Source of the DNA: Paramecium sonneborni | Lineage: Eukaryota > Ciliophora > Oligohymenophorea > Peniculida > Parameciidae | Length of the DNA: 24,996 bases | Direction: 5' to 3' | NCBI GenBank assembly: GCA_905182985.1 | Contig: CAJJDN010000174.1 | Location: forward strand, 8,768-33,763 | In this document: positions 21,901 through 24,996 of the stretch, in pieces | Position numbering within the stretch: position 1 is the first letter of the stretch | Layout of the letters: every line of letters starts with the position of its first letter | The notes under the pieces: generated by a model | What the model saw: only the letters and a program-made list of their open reading frames with translations | What the model was told of the DNA's origin: nothing | Database searches by the model: none | Made by a program: the position numbers and the translations under genes

Positions 21901-24900
21901 AATCAATAATACCAAATAAATTAGATAAATCTTTAGTCAGAATATCTTTTCTGCTATGTAAATTTTATATTCTATTTAGAAATGTCGAACTAGAAATTGA
22001 AGGAAATGGTATTACAACATTTAAGTATGATAAAATGATTTCGTTTATCAATTTTAAAAGAGTAATACTAAAAGGAATCATAATCAATCCATTTGATATT
22101 AATAATCAAAAATAGATAATCTTTGAAAGTGCTTTCACTTAAACTGTACATTTAATAGATATAGTATATTCTGCAGATGAATCTAATCAAAAATAATAAA
22201 TAACTATCAAAAATTCAAATGATGTAGTTATTGAAAATTTTAAATTGTCTTAAATTACCATTAGTAATGTAAATGCCTTTATAACAATTGATTCAATACG
22301 CTTATAACAATATGTTAGAATATCCAATTTCTAATTGGAATTAAGTTAAGTTCAGAATTTAATTATAATCTTATTGAATCTAAAGTATAAGGATTAAGTA
22401 GATATATCGAATATAAAGATTAATTCAGTTTTCACTCAAGCAGCATTTTTAAAATAAGAATCTGGAAATTTGATTCTTAATGATATAATCATTGAAAACA
22501 GTGAAATATCTAAAGTCAATAGTTTTTTAAACCTTGGAACATTATAATAAGTTGAAATCAATTAAATTAAAATAAATTCTTGTATTTTAATTGATTCAAC
22601 AATTTTGTATTTGAATGGATAATCCTAATTGATCAATTTTGATTTTAGTAACAATGAAATATATGGTGAATCGATTGGGATATCAAATAAAAATATAGAA
22701 GTCTCAGATCATAGATATGAAAATGTTGTTTTTTAATTAAATAAGTATGATTAAGGTTCAAGCTTTATTAATATAAAGGAAAGTTTTAGTCAGAATATAA
22801 ATTTGTAAATTACTAAAATGAAATTAATTGCTAACATAATAATATCATAAGTAAATTCATAAGTTTTGGACTAATAATTAACAAGTTTGCTTTTTCTATA
22901 ATTTTAAAATGTGAGTATTAATGATTTATAAATAGAAAGAGCATATGGCATAAGAGATATTACATTTGTTAATGTATTTTATTTATATCTTAATGAAATT
23001 ATTATTCATCAACATGAAGATCATACATTTAAAGGACTTCATTAATATGTAGATTGTTTTAAAAAATCAATTAAAAAGGAATATTATATAACATCACTCT
23101 ATCTGTATGATGTTTCATAAATAAAGATCTCTAATTTAATAATATCAATGGCTGAATCTATCAATTATCCAATTATAAATATATTGACATCTATTGCTAT
23201 TACTACATTTTCAAAATCAATCTATTTAGAAAAAGCTAACTTTTTAGATAATTTACTCATTATAAGTAATAAGATGAGATAAACTTCACTTTTTTAAATT
23301 ATTTCTGAATAAGAATATTAAATCACTATAATGAATGTAAATATGAAATCAAACTTAATGCATCAATATGAACAAAATGATCGTATATAATCAGGATTAA
23401 TCTTTAATTTTGATTGTCCTTATTGTACAATTAATTTAACAAATCTTTTAGTCGAAGACAATCTTGTTACAAACACTACTGATAATGTGATATAAATTAT
23501 AGCTAAATCAATTTCACTTAAAAAATCAAAATTCATCAGAAACTCAATTTATGATTACAGTATTATATAACCACATTTAATATGGGGATTTAAAAATAAT
23601 GAAAATATTTATGTAGAATAAATAAATGAAATATTCCCAATAAGAGTTCTGAGTGGAAATGCAAAATTGGTTGCCTAAAACATTAGAATAGAAGATCTTA
23701 TAATTAGCAATTCATCTGGATCAGCTCTATTTATAAAATTAGAAAGTGATGCTAATTTGTTAATAAAAAATACTATATTTACACATATTACTACACACTT
23801 TATTGATTAAGATGAAAATGGAGGAGCAATTTATATAGATGCATTTCCTGCTATGAGAGTGAATATTTTGATATAAAATATCACAGGTTTTAATATTCAT
23901 TGTAGAAATTATGGTGGAATTATATATCTTTAAAATGGTGAGAGTGATACTTAAATCAATCTAACAAATCTCAACATTTCAGATGTTTATGCTTTAAAAG
24001 GATCTATTATATACACTGAATTTTCATAATTATAAAGTTCAATTTAAGCACTTTAAATTTCTTAATTAGAGTTTAGTAATACACTATAAAATTAAGTTAA
24101 TTATCTTAAAAAATATAATAAACTTGATTCTTCATCAATATAAATATTAAATTTTTAAAGAAGTTTATTAAGAATTTAAAATGCATGGTCAATTACCATT
24201 TAATATTTCTAAATATCAGAATTAAATTATGAATCATTAGGTTTCTTTGACAATATTAAAAACACTTAAATAAAATAAATCTAAATGACTTAATGTAATC
24301 TAATGAACTCATTAATTATTATCAATACAACATTAGAACATTCTTAAATATTCATAAACTAATTAAAATTTTATAATTTATCTATTATTGATATCATTCC
24401 TTTAATTCCAAGTTCAGAATGTTCTAATTTAGAGTTGTAAATTAAATAAGTTTAGTTTTAATGTTTAGCTGAGTTATTTACGAAATAATCTCCAATAAAA
24501 TTGAATTCTTTTAATTTAAAATAATCTGAAAATTGTTTAATTTAAAATTTAAAAGAATAATAGAGGAAATCCAATGCAAGTTTAATACATATAAATTCTT
24601 ATGATAGTAATATAAGTATTTCATCGATTTCATTTTAATACATAAATAGTCAAGATGGATTATGGTTTATAAACTTTAATAATTAAGAAGGTAGAGTGAG
24701 AATGTAAAAAGTAAATATATTTAATAATAAATGTGGTTAATCAAGTTGTGTAAAGATTGAGAAACCAAATTCTGGTTCATCCCGTAGATTGGAGAGTTTG
24801 AATCAATATATAAATAAGAAATAATATGATTTTAAGTTACAAGAATATATTTGTAGTTACAATTATGGTTATGAAGGTACTTGTTTAAAGATTTAAAATA

Positions 24901-24996
24901 TAATGAGTTTAATTATTTCTTCTGTTTTTAAACATAATGTAGCATATAAATCTGGTGGATCTATGTTAGTAATAGGAACTCAATTATTTGTATTAG
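18418..24996 (+). CDS. Very large secreted or membrane protein: lectin-like, Cys-rich and beta-helix regions (3' partial)
   Basis: Exons are 18418-18972, 18999-19758, 19788-20049 and 20072 to beyond the edge, about 2167 codons so far with no TGA. Met1 or Met8 (18439) starts a signal peptide (LLSIVIIITQS), so the protein is extracellular or membrane-bound. Residues about 30-435 contain two segments resembling concanavalin/LamG-like folds (IIGGTG...GIFRGRLSKL, and FIVFQHGKDD...YYIFFGGDLTVFRKLRG). Residues about 440-1055 are furin/growth-factor-receptor-like repeats with many C-x2-C and C-x2-C-x3-Y steps (CHPTCDDC, CSLRCTSC, CVSCVKIN, CPISCSLC). The rest is Cys-poor, rich in I/N/S/L with short repeating strands and GGAIYI, YGGIIYL and SGGSML motifs, as in right-handed parallel beta-helix (pectin-lyase-fold) proteins. 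Large ciliate surface proteins with this order are common. Their role is mostly unknown, with adhesion or sensing most likely. A C-terminal membrane span is expected beyond the window. Confidence 0.82.
18973..18998 (+). other. Intron, 26 nt
   Basis: GTAAAT...TTTTAG. Unspliced, the frame ends at TGA after about 60 codons. Spliced (phase 0), it joins GGTGI to INTSHQLGIFRG and stays open. Confidence 0.9.
19759..19787 (+). other. Intron, 29 nt
   Basis: GTATAT...TAATAG. Splicing in phase 1 leads into the first cysteine block (CHPTCDDC). Confidence 0.9.
20050..20071 (+). other. Intron, 22 nt
   Basis: GTAATT...AATTAG, the shortest intron here. Splicing in phase 2 recreates the cysteine codon in CIECPQK and opens the remaining 4.9 kb. 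Confidence 0.88.

Overview
The window looks like ciliate macronuclear DNA, most likely from Paramecium or a close relative. It is very AT-rich. TAA and TAG occur freely inside long conserved reading frames and read as glutamine, and every complete gene ends in TGA. The introns that restore reading frames are tiny (22-30 nt, GT...AG, mostly GTA...TAG). A giant cysteine-periodic surface antigen of the Paramecium immobilisation-antigen type fits the same assignment. A standard-code ORF search shows almost nothing here, because each real gene is full of in-frame TAA and TAG.

Layout. 1-1253 has no confident gene, only short coding-like pieces. 1254-4079 (minus) is a five-exon gene for a divergent phosphoenolpyruvate carboxylase-family protein of about 903 residues. 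4080-4660 is intergenic. 4661-5441 (minus) looks like a decayed or frameshifted gene. 5513-13645 (plus) is a single-exon surface antigen of 2710 codons as assembled, with a signal peptide, cysteine-rich blocks roughly every 65-70 residues, and a hydrophobic C-terminal tail. 13646-14080 is the convergent 3' spacer. 14081-15697 (minus) encodes a zinc-finger, helical and WD40-repeat protein. 15698-18417 is mostly noncoding, with a possible gene relic. 18418 to the right edge (plus) is a four-exon gene for a very large secreted or membrane protein (lectin-like N-terminus, furin-like Cys-rich region, beta-helix-like region). It runs off the window.

Two single N bases, at 11091 and 17441, each sit between two apparently identical direct copies (1310 bp and 1468 bp). 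Both look like contig ends that overlap but were never merged. If so, the real locus is about 22.2 kb, the surface antigen is about 2273 residues, and the truncated 5' copy of the last gene (16949-17440) does not exist.

There is no operon logic. The two large extracellular cysteine-rich genes belong to the cell-surface repertoire. The PEPC-like and WD40 genes are unrelated neighbours. I found no tRNA, rRNA, CRISPR, transposon or telomeric repeat. The most interesting biology is the PEPC homologue, which keeps the catalytic His and both metal ligands but has lost several active-site basic residues, and a 30-nt intron in that gene that is a multiple of three and lacks TGA.
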